Source: Metallyticus violacea (Eukaryota > Arthropoda > Insecta > Mantodea > Metallyticidae). Taken from it: 64,000 bases of DNA. Location of the stretch: positions 42,369,501 to 42,433,500 of the forward strand of contig CM060840.1 of assembly GCA_030762175.1 (NCBI GenBank). Reading direction: 5' to 3'. The notes beneath the pieces were generated by a model that was not told the DNA's origin, made no database searches, and saw only the letters and a program-made list of their open reading frames with translations. Shown here piece after piece: positions 36,660-48,356 of this stretch. Numbering within the stretch: position 1 is the first letter of the stretch; each line of letters opens with the position of its first letter. A program made the position numbers and the translations under genes.

Positions 36660-36960
36660 ATGCTATATAGATCGTGGCAAGCAGATTTAATATTCACATA
36701 CCTTCAACGATACGGAAATCCCCTCGTGGACTCGCCTAGTGATCTTCATTGTTCCGTGTCATCGCATCTCGACAGTTTCGACTATAATGTTACTAGATTA
36801 ATAATTTGCACAATTGCACAGCGCGTGTTCCTCGTTCATATACAATGGCAAACAGGTTCATTTAAAGCATGCCAGACGACATTTCGGACTGAATTTAGTA
36901 AAGGACGTGCCATCAAAATTATGCATCCGATAAGGCAATAGAAAACCTTATCAAACAAAA
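36660..36960 (+). pseudogene. Tc1/mariner-superfamily transposase N-terminal relic with leader
   Basis: A 93-codon plus frame (36660-36941) contains IAQRVFLVHIQWQTGSFKAC followed by QTTFRTEFSKGRAI. This matches the first helix-turn-helix of the insect transposase family ('xxQRVFLVxxxxxTxSxKxxQxxFRxxFPxRxIP'). The leader (about 36712-36820) shares 'acggaaa', 'cttcattgttc-g-gtca-cg-at' and 'gacagtt-cg' with the minus-strand relic at 16740-16600, so both are copies of one element. Coding similarity ends near 36945 and nothing of the catalytic core follows, so only the 5' end remains here. Confidence 0.65.
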
Positions 36961-39058
36961 TTCAGGAAGCCGAAAATTGCCTAAAATATAAATGATGTCT
37001 TTTGAATGAGAGCAAGAAAAGCTTTAATATTTAACTTTGATTTATTATAAAAATTTAATGTACTTATATGCAAATATGAGCACAGTGAAACACAAAAATT
37101 AAACTTTCCCGTTAAATTATCAATGCATTTCAAACAAATAAAAGCAATCGACAGAGAATATTAATGTAAATGTAAGCACCTGATATTGGCCTTAAATAAG
37201 AATTCTCATTAAAATGTATTTTGAACAAGAAAATCCCAATTACAGAACATCGTAAGAAACAAAGAGAAATGTTTCATTTCATGAAATCTGTAGTTCATGT
37301 ACTAATTAAAAATGTGTAATATTCATATAATTCAAATTGAGAATCAAAGAATATTCCAATGTCAAGAATAAAATGTATGATTACTAGGATATGTAACTAG
37401 TATGCAGACAAGATGCAATAAGTTAAAGTTTATCCATGGAGGTCGTAACCTTCAGTTTCACATCTGCGTAGCATGAAGACAAAGCGTGAAAGTGGCGAGC
37501 CAGCTATATATTCCAATTTGTAACACCAAGGTCACTCATGCTCAAAGATCCCACCGCAACCATATTATTCAGAATGTGTGGATGTGACATGTGCCCGAAA
37601 GTCTTGCATCTATTTACTGTAAAGATATTATGTATTACAAACTCTGACAAATTTACAATTTATATAGATCAGGTAATATAATGCATTTAGACAGAGCTAA
37701 ATGTAACTGCAACACCGTTTTTTTTGCTATTCCTGTATATAATTTTATAATACTTGGGCCACTGGGTGCAAAATGTACCTTAACAAAGCTTAAGAATAAT
37801 TAAATAATAATACGAACTCAGCAATGGTGCCTCCTGTCTAATGAAGTCCCTGCCTAAACAAACCGCTTTTCCCCAGATCCAAATCAAGCTAAAAGTGAAA
37901 GGCCAGAAGTTATAAGGGAAACCGACACAATCGATGTTCGTTACCACGACCCACTTCAGACCAATTGGGAAAGACCGTTTTTCCACCAAATAGTGGCTAG
38001 TGAACATGAGAGGGAAAGAGGAAATGAAAAGAGAATGTCAAATCGGTAAATAGAAACACGTGCCAAATATCGGCAAAGTTAACAAAGCCAGTGTTTCAAC
38101 CCAAGTTCATTATGTGAGTGTAAATAGGGATCTATATGTTGAATGTTTTGCAAAATAATAAGATTCCTTGTATTCAAAATATTTGTAACTATCCCTTCTT
38201 TAAGTTGTAAATGTAATTATGTACAGCGTTACATTATTCTTGGAAATATTTGGATAGTTTAATGAATAATAATCAGCCGGAATAATGTTTCATATCATTC
38301 GTTTTTATGTTTGTCCATTTCAATGGCGATATATCATTGCGAGTTCTCGTTCAGTATCATTGTAACGTTTAGTTAACTTATGATTAATACACGACCCGAG
38401 TTCCTTCGGAAAAAGAATTGCCAATCCATCTTTCTACACACAGTAATAGCTCAAAGACTAATTGAAACTAATATCTTCTGGATATGTATGAAACATGGCG
38501 ATTAAAAGTGAATATCTTATGCAGTGAGAGCCAAAGTTTGGTTACATTCGGTGTGAATATAATATTGCGGTATGTCCTGAAAGGCAGCATGGATTTACAA
38601 ATGTTCTAACAAGACGCACGATGACACACAACGTTTGGTTGCTTTAGGTACACGAGAGACCTTATACTGTGATAAATCACTTTCAGAAAAGACTTGGAAT
38701 TCCGTTGCCTCCCAAGAGTGACATTATTACAATAGAAAGTGCGTGTATTTGAATGATGGGGCGCAAAGCAGAAGCTTTGCGACAAGAAAGGAAACGTGCG
38801 TTAACGTGTAGGCAAACGCAGAACAGTTGCCAATGCAATCGACACGAACATGTTCAACTAAACTTGCATAACCGTTTTGACCAATGAATGATGCTGATAT
38901 GAACGCATGTCGCCTTGGTTGCACTGCCCTTCTCCGATCATTTCGTTCGGAATGTGATTGCAATAACGTTAAATTTACAGATGGGTGAGAAATTTACTGC
39001 AGTTCCAAAAATCGCAATTGTTTTACCTCGCAAGAATTGGAGAAGAATCCACTACATG
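36961..39058. other. Mostly AT-rich, with a weak HTH-like trace near 38560
   Basis: No intact gene. At 38570-38620 (+) CPERQHGFTNVLTRR resembles the 'YPERQHPxxxxFxNVxxRL' linker of a DUF4817-type transposase, but flanking similarity is lacking. The segment 38575-39450 is less AT-rich than average, which fits an old transposon. Confidence 0.4.
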
Positions 39059-39448
39059 TTACCACATGGGCCTGTATGGTCGCAAACCGTATTTTTGGAC
39101 CATATTTTTGTAATGGGTCAGTTGGGCAGTTGTATGCAAACATGGTACATCTATGACTCTGTCCTCATTTAACAGCAGCTGGAATAGCAGACAATCCTGC
39201 AACAAAATGCAATCCCTTTGTATTTTTCTATCTGTGTTTGAGAAGGTCTTAATGTCGGATGAATTGAGCAGAGATCGGAGACAACTGCCTGGCCACCAAG
39301 AAGCTCTCACTTGTCCACTCCAAACAACGCTTTGTGGGAGTTCATTTAGGATAAAGTGAACCAATAGCGCTGCCGTACAATGAAAGTAGTGGGCTGCTGT
39401 GCAGATGCACCAGAAAAGATTTTCTCTGCAGAATTTTTCGGCCAACAA
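39059..39448 (-). pseudogene. Possible transposase relic (129-codon frame)
   Basis: This is the longest open frame in the window. Its first third reads AAHYFHCTAALLVHFILNEL then PQSVVWSGQVRASWWPGS, which can be laid on the transposase block 'GAPAHFxxxVRxFLNExxPxRWIGRGGPVxWPxRSPDL' spanning the second catalytic region. After that the frame diverges and the expected DFFLWG block is not seen in this frame. The match is suggestive only; a chance open frame is possible. Confidence 0.3.
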
Positions 39449-42400
39449 GACGTTTATTCATGTGTTATATTAACAACGGTGCTGATACAGATACTCTGTA
39501 CATAATTTTCAAAGTATGTTATGGTATAAAGCAAATGAGAATATAAAACTTAATTATGAAATAAATTGGGTTTAATACTCTTATGGCTGACCTGTAAATA
39601 TGCTATAATATACTTAAGAAGGTAAATGATAAACATTTGTCTATATTTTTTGGTTTTTTCTCGATTTAAGATACGTGTGTAAGGAATTGTTTTGAAGGAT
39701 AAATACTGTGGGTGATATGCCATCCCTTTCATTTGACGCTCAAGGTATATCTAGCAGCGAATCTTTTAGAGCGATGAATAATACTTATAAATGATGGGCT
39801 GAACGAACCAAGATCAAATGACATAGCGTGCTTGCTTCAGAAGAAAGAGAACGTAATGACTGGAAGATGTCGAGGAAAGACTCGCTTTTCTTTTGAAGTC
39901 CTCTTAGAAAAAAAGAACATTATCAAAGCATCTCAAAAGACCAAAAACATAAGAGCTGCTGAAACGCGTTTGCCTCAGCCATGCAGTGGCTGCTAAAACT
40001 TCTAGAAAAAGAGCGATGTGACCCAAATCTGTCTAATAAGCAACAGTTCACAAGCGGCGAGAAATAACGCCGGATATAAGGCCACCAAGAGGAATCGCTT
40101 CCCTAAAGAACTTTTTATTTCGCTTTCCATTATGATCATAGATTATGGCACAAGGAAGGGTAGAACTTGGAATATGAAGAAAGAAGACAGGCTAAAGGTG
40201 GATATCTGGGAGAGTGAAGGAGAAAGAGCTGGAACAAATGCGGACCGACAGGAGATAAGCCGAGCGTTAAGATGCCATTCGTAAAAATCTCTGAGCCATG
40301 AAATAAAAACCTTTTTCTCTCCAACTTGAGGCATCTTCCTTCCACCCTCAACTCTTTCTCACAATTCTTCCGAAGGAGTATCAAAGCCAGTTTCTCTCTT
40401 CCAACCACATTTGGCCAGTGTTCAAAACACCCTCAGAAAGGCCTTCTCACAGAGCATTTCATATTTCAAAGATCGCTTCCATGTCTTCTTCTGTCTTATT
40501 TCGTCTTCTACCACAACTCTTTTCCATGTATATGAAAACGAAACGTATTTTACGGATCGCGGATCATTATAATTCGAACATTCTTTCGTCTCTAAGAAGC
40601 AGAGAAGGAATAGTAATGCCCACTTTATTTCCTCTTCAATTCTGAGAGGAATCTTCTTTCTTGTAGTTGAAGTAAAGGACTCAAGTGCGTGGACAATGGC
40701 TATTCCCTTCTCAATTAAAAATCGATGCAAGCTTAGACGTATTTTATTTCAAATCCTTGGCATTTATACTCGAAGATTATACAAAATACGTTGTATTGAA
40801 ATCATAATATATGTCATTATTTTTTGAAATAAAATCTGAACTGCCTTCTTCAAAAAAAAGTATTTATGGAAAAGTTTCGTAAAGCGTTAATAATAAATGT
40901 ATACAAACTACATATTTAAATAGCTTATACTCAAACCAGAAGCGATATTTTGTAATACGCACTTGCATACATTTCACAACACTCCAGTATTATTATTAAT
41001 TTTGGTTTAATACTAATGTATTGGTTATATAATCTATTTAAGCAAATACAAATTATGTTTTATAATTAATTATATGATGTTTTCATTTTTACATTCCTAA
41101 GGTGGTTGTGCAATTAGTGATATTACATAATAACTAAAAACATATTTGTAAGATTTATTTGAATAAGTAGACACGGTTACATATTAGGCTGGAAGATAAT
41201 CATTACAGTTGATTTCACCATTGTGCTTGCCCAAACGCTCTTCAGCGCGAGGAAATTATATTTTTAAACCAATGCAAAGAAAGTAATATAATTGTGGTTG
41301 TATCCACCCCGAAAAACATTAAACCTTCTTCGGGCACAATGTATTTGGGAGATACCTTTCCTGTTTCATTTTCAAGCGAAAGTACCTTTAAGATACATTG
41401 TGCACGTTCATGACCCTTCATTGACCCCGTCGATTTAAAGAAAACTCTGGGAACTTAACGGTGTTAAAATTAGCTGTAAAATTCTGTTAGTCTGTTATGA
41501 AATACCTTTTAGTCATACATCACAAAAAAGTTCATTGCAGATTCTCAGGACACATGCAAATTTGTCCTGCATGTTCTAAATATTAATAAACTTCACACTT
41601 CTTGCAGATGTATGTATAAAGTCGTTTCTTCTTATACTCTAAGGGATATCTATTAAAATTGTATTGTTTTCTGTGGAATAACTAGGAGAAAATATATGGT
41701 TTCATGAAAAGTTTAAAATACTTGATCATGTTTATGGTTACCCATATAAAGTTAATTTTCTTTCTCATGCAATATGATAGAGACGATAATTTATTTTGCG
41801 TAATATAAACACTATCACTTCACATTTATGAACTATATTTTATAAATAAAATATAGAGTACTAAAATATAAATAAAACCCTAAATAAAATTAAAATAAAC
41901 TATTACACGTTTAAGGATTTTTCAAACAGCATAGGCCATAAATGAAGCTAGTAACTTTCAGATACATTGTGCCTGATCGTGTATCAATAGGTATTATGTA
42001 CAACGGAGGTTTAAAAGGCACCAATTTCCGGCGCTGCGATATAAGTGATATCCAGGAAAGAAGATGATTCTTCCATACTCCTAATTGTGAGAAATATTCT
42101 AAGTATTTCGTTAAATTAGAAGAAATTAGGAATGACTGCTTAATTTAATTTAAGCCATGTCTAAAATAGTGCACAATACATGTGTTAAAAGAGAGATGTA
42201 GGCTGGAGGCGTCGTTTCGCAAACCTCTACACACAAAATTAAATTGCACTTTTAACACTTGAATCATGAATAATTGTTAAAATTAATAATGGTTAAATTA
42301 TACGTTTAAGATGCCAAAACATTTAAATAATGGGAATCAAAGTGCTATAAAATAGAAATAAAAACCGACTGTGCAACAAATAAATGGTGGAGAGTAAAAT

Positions 42401-43676
42401 AAATAATAATCAATCAGCTTTCTTTTTACAATTAGAAAACATCAGAAGTTCCCATAAATATTCCGCATCGATAACCAAATATCTTTAGTATTTATCACTA
42501 ACACCAAAATATAAACCAAAATTTACGATCACTTTCTCCAAGTTTTATGAAGGCAAATATTTAACAAAGTTCTAAAAAAACTAAAAACATTCTGAGCACT
42601 TTTAATGCTAATTATTTATCTGAAAGCAAAACTAAGACCGAGAATAATTTATTCAGATATTTATTTAATCATTGAAATACATATTTATTTTATTCATTTG
42701 TTCTGAAAAAAAATAAGCAAATAAAGTTAATGAAACAAACTTTATATGGAAAAATATTTGAAAAATACAGTTCTAGATTAAATTGTTATAACTTTATAGG
42801 ATCTAAAGGGTCTCTATGTTATAGAGTTATTTATCTTCGTTTTTCAAATCTGTCATCTCAAAATCGATTTAGTATTGTGCAAACGTTTTAAGAAAATTTC
42901 AACGATGTTATTTTATAAAGCATAATAACTAGTAATTAAACAAAGAGACTCATTATTCTGAAAGTCTTTGCTGCTAACATAAATACATTTAAATTTATAT
43001 GTACCTCTGCAAAAATCGTTATAAATTTAACCTGCTTTTCGGAGTGAAATGGAAAAGGCATTAAATAAAATTCCCCTGGTTTCATACGATGTTTCTGTGA
43101 CAACGTGACGTTCGACAGACAGATACATAAAATGCTGAGGGACGCAAGAGACCCCGATACGACATTGATAAATGGAACACCGATGTCGTTCTCTGCGTCA
43201 TCGTTAGACGAGGTCAATTAAGTGGCAACTAGACACCGTGCGGCCAAGCCGTGATGGAGAGTGCCCCTGGGAGTCATGCAGCGTCGCATGACACACAACA
43301 GTCCACATGTCGGTTCTCCAGAGCATTGAACCTCGAATCACGCCTAGATCATGGATGAACAGATAACCGCAAAACGTGCATGGAGTATCGTAATGTTTGA
43401 GCACACTATAAAATAAATTTAGCAAGTAACTAGCACTAACCCATGGTGTTAAGGTTTATTTCAATGGCTTAGCTTAATCTTGCACCAGAGACCGTATATA
43501 GAGGCACTATATGAATATTACACCTGTAAACATTACCGTATCTCTTCCTGCCGCGTGAATATAAGCATAATATTAGGAGTATTTATTTAAACAAACATCG
43601 TATAAAAACAAATAGAAATCTAAGTAATTGTAATAAATATGTATATACAAACAAAGTGTTGAATAAAACTCAAGGT
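39449..43676. other. AT-rich stretch with one GC-richer block
   Basis: Frames of 60 to 102 codons around 40018-40730 overlap on both strands and lack recognised motifs. From about 43030 to 43430 the sequence is less AT-rich and two minus-strand frames (93 and 73 codons) are open; it looks like an inserted repeat, but I cannot name it. The 13 bases just before 43677 are a SINE target-site duplication. Confidence 0.5.
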
Positions 43677-43958
43677 TTTTGATTATTTGATTTATTTATG
43701 GAGGCTCTTTAACAGCTCAGGTCATCAGCGTCTCATTCAACTCGGGAGTGAAACGGCCGACAAATTTTGCTCAGAGGCCTCTCTTTCAGGCTTGAGGTTC
43801 TTTTTTGTGCCGTAAATGTGCGATACGGGACCCACGGCTTTATTTCCCTTCCGAAGGCTTTTTACGCCCGGAAAAATCCATCGGTCCTGGCTGGGTTCGA
43901 ACCCGCGATTTTGGATTTAGGAGGCAAGTATGGTAACCACTACACCACCAGGACCGAC
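43677..43958 (-). mobile_element. tRNA-Gly-like SINE, family 1, copy C (reference copy)
   Basis: Best-preserved copy, on the minus strand. The head reads GGTCCTGG at 43955-43948, box A GGTGTAGTGG, a TGCCTCC anticodon-like region, box B GGGTTCGAACCC (about 43899-43888), and closes with CCAGGACC, so the acceptor stem still pairs over 8 bases. Head sequence and spacing resemble an insect tRNA-Gly. A roughly 200-bp body of unknown origin follows, ending in an A/T-rich tail (taaataaatcaaa). The element is bounded by a perfect 13-bp target-site duplication, taaaactcaaggt, at 43664-43676 and 43959-43971. Perfect flanks imply a recent insertion. It would depend on a partner LINE for retrotransposition; which LINE is unknown. 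Confidence 0.95.
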
Positions 43959-43971
43959 TAAAACTCAAGGT

Positions 43972-44985
43972 ATACATTATTTTCATGTATAGATTATAGC
44001 TTTATATAATATAAGTTATAATCTTGAGAAATGTATGAAGTGATAAAATAAAAATTAAATACCTGTTAGAATAAGATTTGGGGGGAATAAAAAAATAAAA
44101 GCATGTATCCCGTAGACTACAGTAAAGTTCACTGGAGAGTACAATTAATTCAGAAAGTAACACAATATTAAACAGCAAGAGCGTGTTCGTTCTGCTTCTT
44201 TCATAATACCGAATTAGAAACTAATTAAGCTTGATATATTATATAAATATGTTTCTCAGTAGGTACAAATGTAGTTTCTGTGGATGACAATGCTTTTCCT
44301 GTAAGTGTCGCCTGATGAAAGTGCGAGGAACGGTCTATAGCATTTGGTGCAGTAATAAACATAAACTGTATTGTAATAGTGACATGCTAGATAGGGCTTT
44401 CTAGAAAGTAAATAGTTAGGATTAGATATCTTGTGGAAATATGTAATATTGAATATGGAATTTTGATTTAATTAGCTTCATACGTTACATCTTCCCCCAG
44501 GGAAAATAAAAGCACTACCAATGTGGGTAGACAAAAATAAGAGAAAAAATTACATAAGTACATTAACATTCAGGGTCATAGTGAAGAGTTAAACTATTAT
44601 ATTAATATTAAACTATGTGTTATTTCAATCTACTCGAGTTTCAAATCACAGAAAATTAACAATTTCTTATAACACGAATAAAGCAATCTATACATGTTGT
44701 ATTACGCAACACCGTCAAAGAAAATGATGAAACTATGTCCTTGCAGTGTCATACAGTAGTTATATTACACACGTTTCAGCTTCATGCATGTTGCGTACGT
44801 TATAATAAAAAAACCCTGTTTGATAATGAGGTACAACAGGAATCCCCTACACAGTTGATTTATTTTCAGTTTTTTTGAAGACATGTGCAAGGTTCATTGA
44901 TGCTTATGTTCCGCAAAGCAAAGTACATAACGATAAACTGCGGCAACTTTTAGAAAAATACATTTGCTGAAGATATACATATAAC
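43972..44985. other. AT-rich stretch, no gene recognised
   Basis: No gene or repeat recognised. Confidence 0.6.
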
Positions 44986-45826
44986 GTACATCCTTTGACA
45001 AAAAAAAAAAAGTCATCTCTTGAAAGCGAAATTCTTCTAAGTTTTACCATAGATGGCGCTCGGTTCACAAGGTACCCAGCAAAGTTCATCTCACCTAATT
45101 TTTTAATAACGCTTTAACATATTATGACAAATCAGTTTCATAATATTATTTCTCACAGACAGCAAGCTTTAACGTTAACATGTTGTATGCATTAAAATGA
45201 ATATTATAATGTTTCCTTCAGTGTATCTGTTCTATCTAAATGCAACATACTGTATAGCCTTCCCTGCACATGCACGAAGGACAAAAGATGGCTTATAGGT
45301 ACAAATTCAAGAAGACTAGGATTCTGTAGCCTCTCATCCACACTACTGTAGAAATCCGATATCATCTATGCCCAGAAGATTGAGGGTTGTTATACATGCT
45401 GAGGGTTCATACACGATATCAATTTGTGTTTATTTCTCAATATTTTCACTTTATAAGATAACTTTTTCAGGCGATAAAACTCAAATGATACGTTAAAATA
45501 TGATATGATATTAAGGCAACATGGTGTCAATATATGCACTTAAAAACCAATAATAAAGAATAAGCAAAAATATTATTTAAAGCCAGGAGCTTATGCAGAA
45601 GAGCAATGCCTTCCAAACCGCTTGGCTACAGCTACTTTACCCTAATATTCTCTTTCCAGATATTTATGATTGCGACCATTACGTTTACCGGCAAAGCGCC
45701 CACTGCGGTGTGCACTGGATGCATCCCTTGTGCAGCTTTTAAGAGCGTCCCCGATGTTCTCCGTTTGACACGTTGAATCTGGGATGACGCTATTTTTTTT
45801 TTTTTTTTTTGTCAAAGGGTGTACAT
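44986..45826. repeat. Inverted pair of GTCAAAGG + poly-T motifs, possible element ends
   Basis: At 44986-45011 the plus strand reads GTACATCCTTTGAC followed by poly-A; at 45793-45826 it reads poly-T followed by GTCAAAGGGTGTACATA. The reverse complement of the right arm matches the left arm at 13 of 14 positions outside the homopolymer. The ends are 840 bp apart. They could be terminal repeats of one element or two inverted copies of a family whose conserved part begins at the poly-T. Confidence 0.45.
45575..45637 (-). repeat. tRNA-like relic (box A of Leu/Ser type)
   Basis: On the minus strand, GTAGCCAAGCGGTTTGGAAGGC (45629-45608) is a good box A with the variable D-loop seen in tRNA-Ser/Leu and SINEs derived from them. 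A box B equivalent would fall near 45580 (GCTTTAAAT) and is badly decayed. It is therefore a tRNA pseudogene or SINE head, not a working tRNA. Confidence 0.4.
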
Positions 45827-46005
45827 ATTACAAACATATAAGTGAACTGAAAAATGAGTTTGAAAATGAGGTTTGGATATCAATCAATGAAAACAGATTC
45901 CGTAATTGTTGCCAATATGGATGTATGCGGAGAATATCGGTAAGCGGTATCTTTAACATGCTGTCAATTATTCTTCATTATGCAAGCTTTTTAGCAGAAC
46001 TGTGA
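45785..46005 (+). pseudogene. Possible transposase C-terminal relic
   Basis: A 73-codon plus frame starts in the poly-T run (poly-F) and reads VKGCTYYKHISELKNEFENE, then ISINENRFRNCCQYGCMRRI with SVSG. The C-terminus of the DUF4817-associated insect transposases has the shape '(DFFLWG)xVKxxVYxxxxxxxxELKxxIxxAVxSINExxLRNVxQxxxxRLxxC', which aligns well in order and spacing. The poly-T run replaces the DFFLWG block. Nothing upstream could be linked to it. Confidence 0.5.
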
Positions 46006-47053
46006 ATATTTTTGTCCGTCTTGTGTTGAATATACAAATGCATTACTATTTTTGTTATTTATAAGATGAAATTAGCAAATTATCTTAAAGAATAAATGAG
46101 GAAGGGTGCAATTAAATTAGAAAACTTAAGAACTGCGAATAAAAGTTCAAATTTTCCAACTTTGTACAGTGTAAAATGCCAGTCTGCGGCAGTGAAATAT
46201 GAATTCGGTCTGTGTTTGGATATGATGGCAATTTTATTATAAATATCTCCTCTTTTAAATGTTGGTAATCGTCTACATAAAGTAAAAATAGAACTACTAA
46301 AATTAACGTTTAATGTAAAAGGCTTTTAGAACTCGTCAAATTTACTATTGGCTGTCATTTTATTTCCACTGGAGTGTACGCATTTAAATTACATTACTTG
46401 GTTTCTTTTCTGGATGATATTTTCTATAATTTCCATAAAATTGTCTATTATATTTAACTTACACTTTAATCTTTTGTACATTCTTGAAAACATTTAAAGC
46501 ATTTTAATATTCCGGAATCCCTACTTTTTAAATTGAGTATGATATAAGCCTCGCAATTCTGGAGTATTTGGTCCATATATTGTAATTCAGGGATTTTAAA
46601 TGAACGTTAATGTGGTCTTTTATATTTTCATTTACATAGTGAGCAGATGCTGTAAACGTAGAAAAATGTGTATTGTCTTATTGTTGTCAAGTCTTGGCAG
46701 TAGAAGACTTTAGAAATGGCAGTTTTATCTAAAATCTTTTCAGATTATATAGATCTCCAGGATGCATTTTGGTGACTGTGAAGAATTATAAATTGGTTTC
46801 AAGAACTAGAGAACTAGAACATTTTATTACGCGAACTAACGAAAAACCGGATAGTTACAATCAGACAGTCTAATCCAGAAGAACTCGGCCCGTTGACTCT
46901 GCTATTCTTATACCTGTTTTCGTGCCACTGTGTCGCAAAACTTAGTGAGAGTAGTGTCCGGTCTAAGTAATGCCAAGTTAATGCTTTTGCTGGCTTCCTA
47001 TTTAGCTCTCTGTATTGCTAGCAAGATGAAAATTTCAAAGACACTCACTATCA
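46006..47053. other. AT-rich stretch, no gene recognised
   Basis: No gene recognised; becomes less AT-rich after about 46850, close to the transposon that follows. Confidence 0.6.
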
Positions 47054-47111
47054 TACGGAGCGATCCAATGAACTACGAACCAACTTGCTACGTTTGACCA
47101 CTGAGCATGTG

Positions 47112-47401
47112 GTCGGTCCTGGTGGTCTAGTGGTAAGCATACTTGCCTCCTAAACTCAAGATCGCGAGTTCAGTCCCGCCCAGGGTCGATGGATTTTTAC
47201 GGGCCTAAAATCACAAGTATGGCTTCCTTCGGAAGGGAAGTAAAACCGTGGATGCCGTGTCTTAGATTTACGGCACGTAAAAGAACATCAAGCTGAAAAA
47301 AGAGAGCTCTGAGCAAAATTTATCGGCCGTTTCACGCCCTTAATTGAATGGGGCTCTAATGACCTGGGATGTTAAAGAGTGTCCTTAAAAGAAACAATTC
47401 A
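47112..47401 (+). mobile_element. tRNA-Gly-like SINE, family 1, copy D, nested in a transposon
   Basis: Plus-strand copy. The head starts GTCGGTCCTGGTGGTCTAGT with box B GAGTTCAGTCCC near 47165-47177. The acceptor stem no longer closes perfectly. Body and tail follow the family (ggaagggaagtaaa, 'cggccgtttcacgccc', 'gttaaagagtgtcctt'). Flanks actgagcatgtg (47100-47111) and actgagcgcctg (47402-47413) match at 9 of 12 positions, a plausible aged target duplication. It lies between the transposon's left terminal repeat and the transposase start, so it inserted after the transposon. Confidence 0.85.
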
Positions 47402-47532
47402 ACTGAGCGCCTGCACAAATGTTTCCCGCTGTTGACACTGGCTTCTGATTCTCAGTATGGTTATGACAGTGATTGAGTTCAATTCGGTTATAAGCGGTGT
47501 GGTTTACTGTGTATTTAATCGTGAAGTAAATT

Positions 47533-48190
47533 ATGGTTCAGAATATGATTTCTACTGCACGACGTATATTTATTTATGATTCATATATGTTAACTCAGTC
47601 AAAAAAGTTAAAAGATGGTTTAAGGAAAGATTTCCAGATGTTAAAGTTCCAGCCGTTAAACAACCCATAATCTTTAAAATAAATTAAAAAACATTCATCA
47701 TTGGAGCGATGAGAAACCTAATATCTTTCATGTAGTGCCCCTCCATGACGAAATAATTGGTGTATGGTGCACCATGAATGCAGAAATAATTACAGATTTT
47801 TTTTTTTTTTATTTAGAGCGAACGGTTGATGCCTCCATATACGAGTATGTAATTTTGTCCTCTTTTATTTTTAGAGAATAAACCAACAGGGAGAACAAGA
47901 TTGTGCCACATCTCATACAGCGAATATTTCGAAGAGAGAATTTGAAAGAATGTTTCAGACTGACAAAATTATTAGTAAGGATTTGCGACCCCCTCTGTCC
48001 TTCGACTTAACCCTTTGCGGTTTTTATTTCTAGAACAAATTAAGATGTGTCATACACAAGTAAATCCGTGTACTCGAGCAGAATTGAAACAAAATATTTG
48101 CCAGGAACCAGCCATCATTACTCAACGCGAACTACAGCCAGTGATGAATATTTTTTAAAAAAGTACTAAACTGAATGGACAACGACATTG
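47533..48190 (+). pseudogene. Broken transposase of the 47.06-48.35 kb transposon
   Basis: From the ATG at 47533 the protein opens MVQNMISTARRIFIYDSYML then, after a frameshift, SVKKVKRWFKERFPDVKVPA, a typical N-terminal helix-turn-helix. After a gap it resumes at about 47702 with HWSDEKPNIFHVVPLHDEII and GVWCTMNAEI, the region just after the first catalytic residue. A poly-T expansion at 47800-47814 disrupts it. QDCATSHTANISKREFERMF (about 47902-47961) is the block around the second catalytic aspartate, followed by 'LRPP...DLTLCGFYF', where the usual D/E of the third site reads G. The C-terminus is near 48060-48150. Length without the missing segments is about 220 residues against an expected 340 or so. 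Confidence 0.8.
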
Positions 48191-48356
48191 ACCAATTTCA
48201 ATTCCTCCTATCATAAAGTTGGTATATAAATTTTTTAAATCTATTACGTAATTGTGTCAGCCTCACTGTATGATAACCGGAGACGGCAACGAGCGTTGCT
48301 CTCGCCTATAGGCAAAACACCGCAAGTTGGTTCATAGTTCATTTGATCGCAATGTA

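Larger units (their letters stand above)
47056..48354 (+). mobile_element. Tc1/mariner-superfamily transposon with both terminal inverted repeats
   Basis: The left end (47056-47088) and the reverse complement of the right end (48322-48354) share GCGATC, AATGAACTA and GAACCAACTTGC with few mismatches over about 32 bases. Each end is flanked outside by TA (47054-47055 and 48355-48356), the target duplicated by this superfamily. Total length is 1,299 bp, of which 290 bp is a SINE inserted in the left part. The interior encodes a broken transposase (47533-48190). The element is therefore complete at its ends but inactive for its own transposition; the ends might still be recognised in trans. Confidence 0.85.

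Noticed and set aside
37740..38010. Possible further SINE near 'ttgggccactgggtgc' (similar words at 21142 and 55505)
   Set aside because: Only a short phrase is shared and no head, body or box B could be aligned.
41335..41405. Inverted words gcacaatgtat and atacattgtgc
   Set aside because: An 11-base pairing over a short distance in AT-rich DNA is weak; a third copy at 41959 was noted, but no element boundary could be drawn.
43888..43958. Functional tRNA-Gly gene
   Set aside because: Both Pol III boxes and an acceptor-like stem are present, but the anticodon arm does not pair and the head is fused to a SINE body with target duplications.
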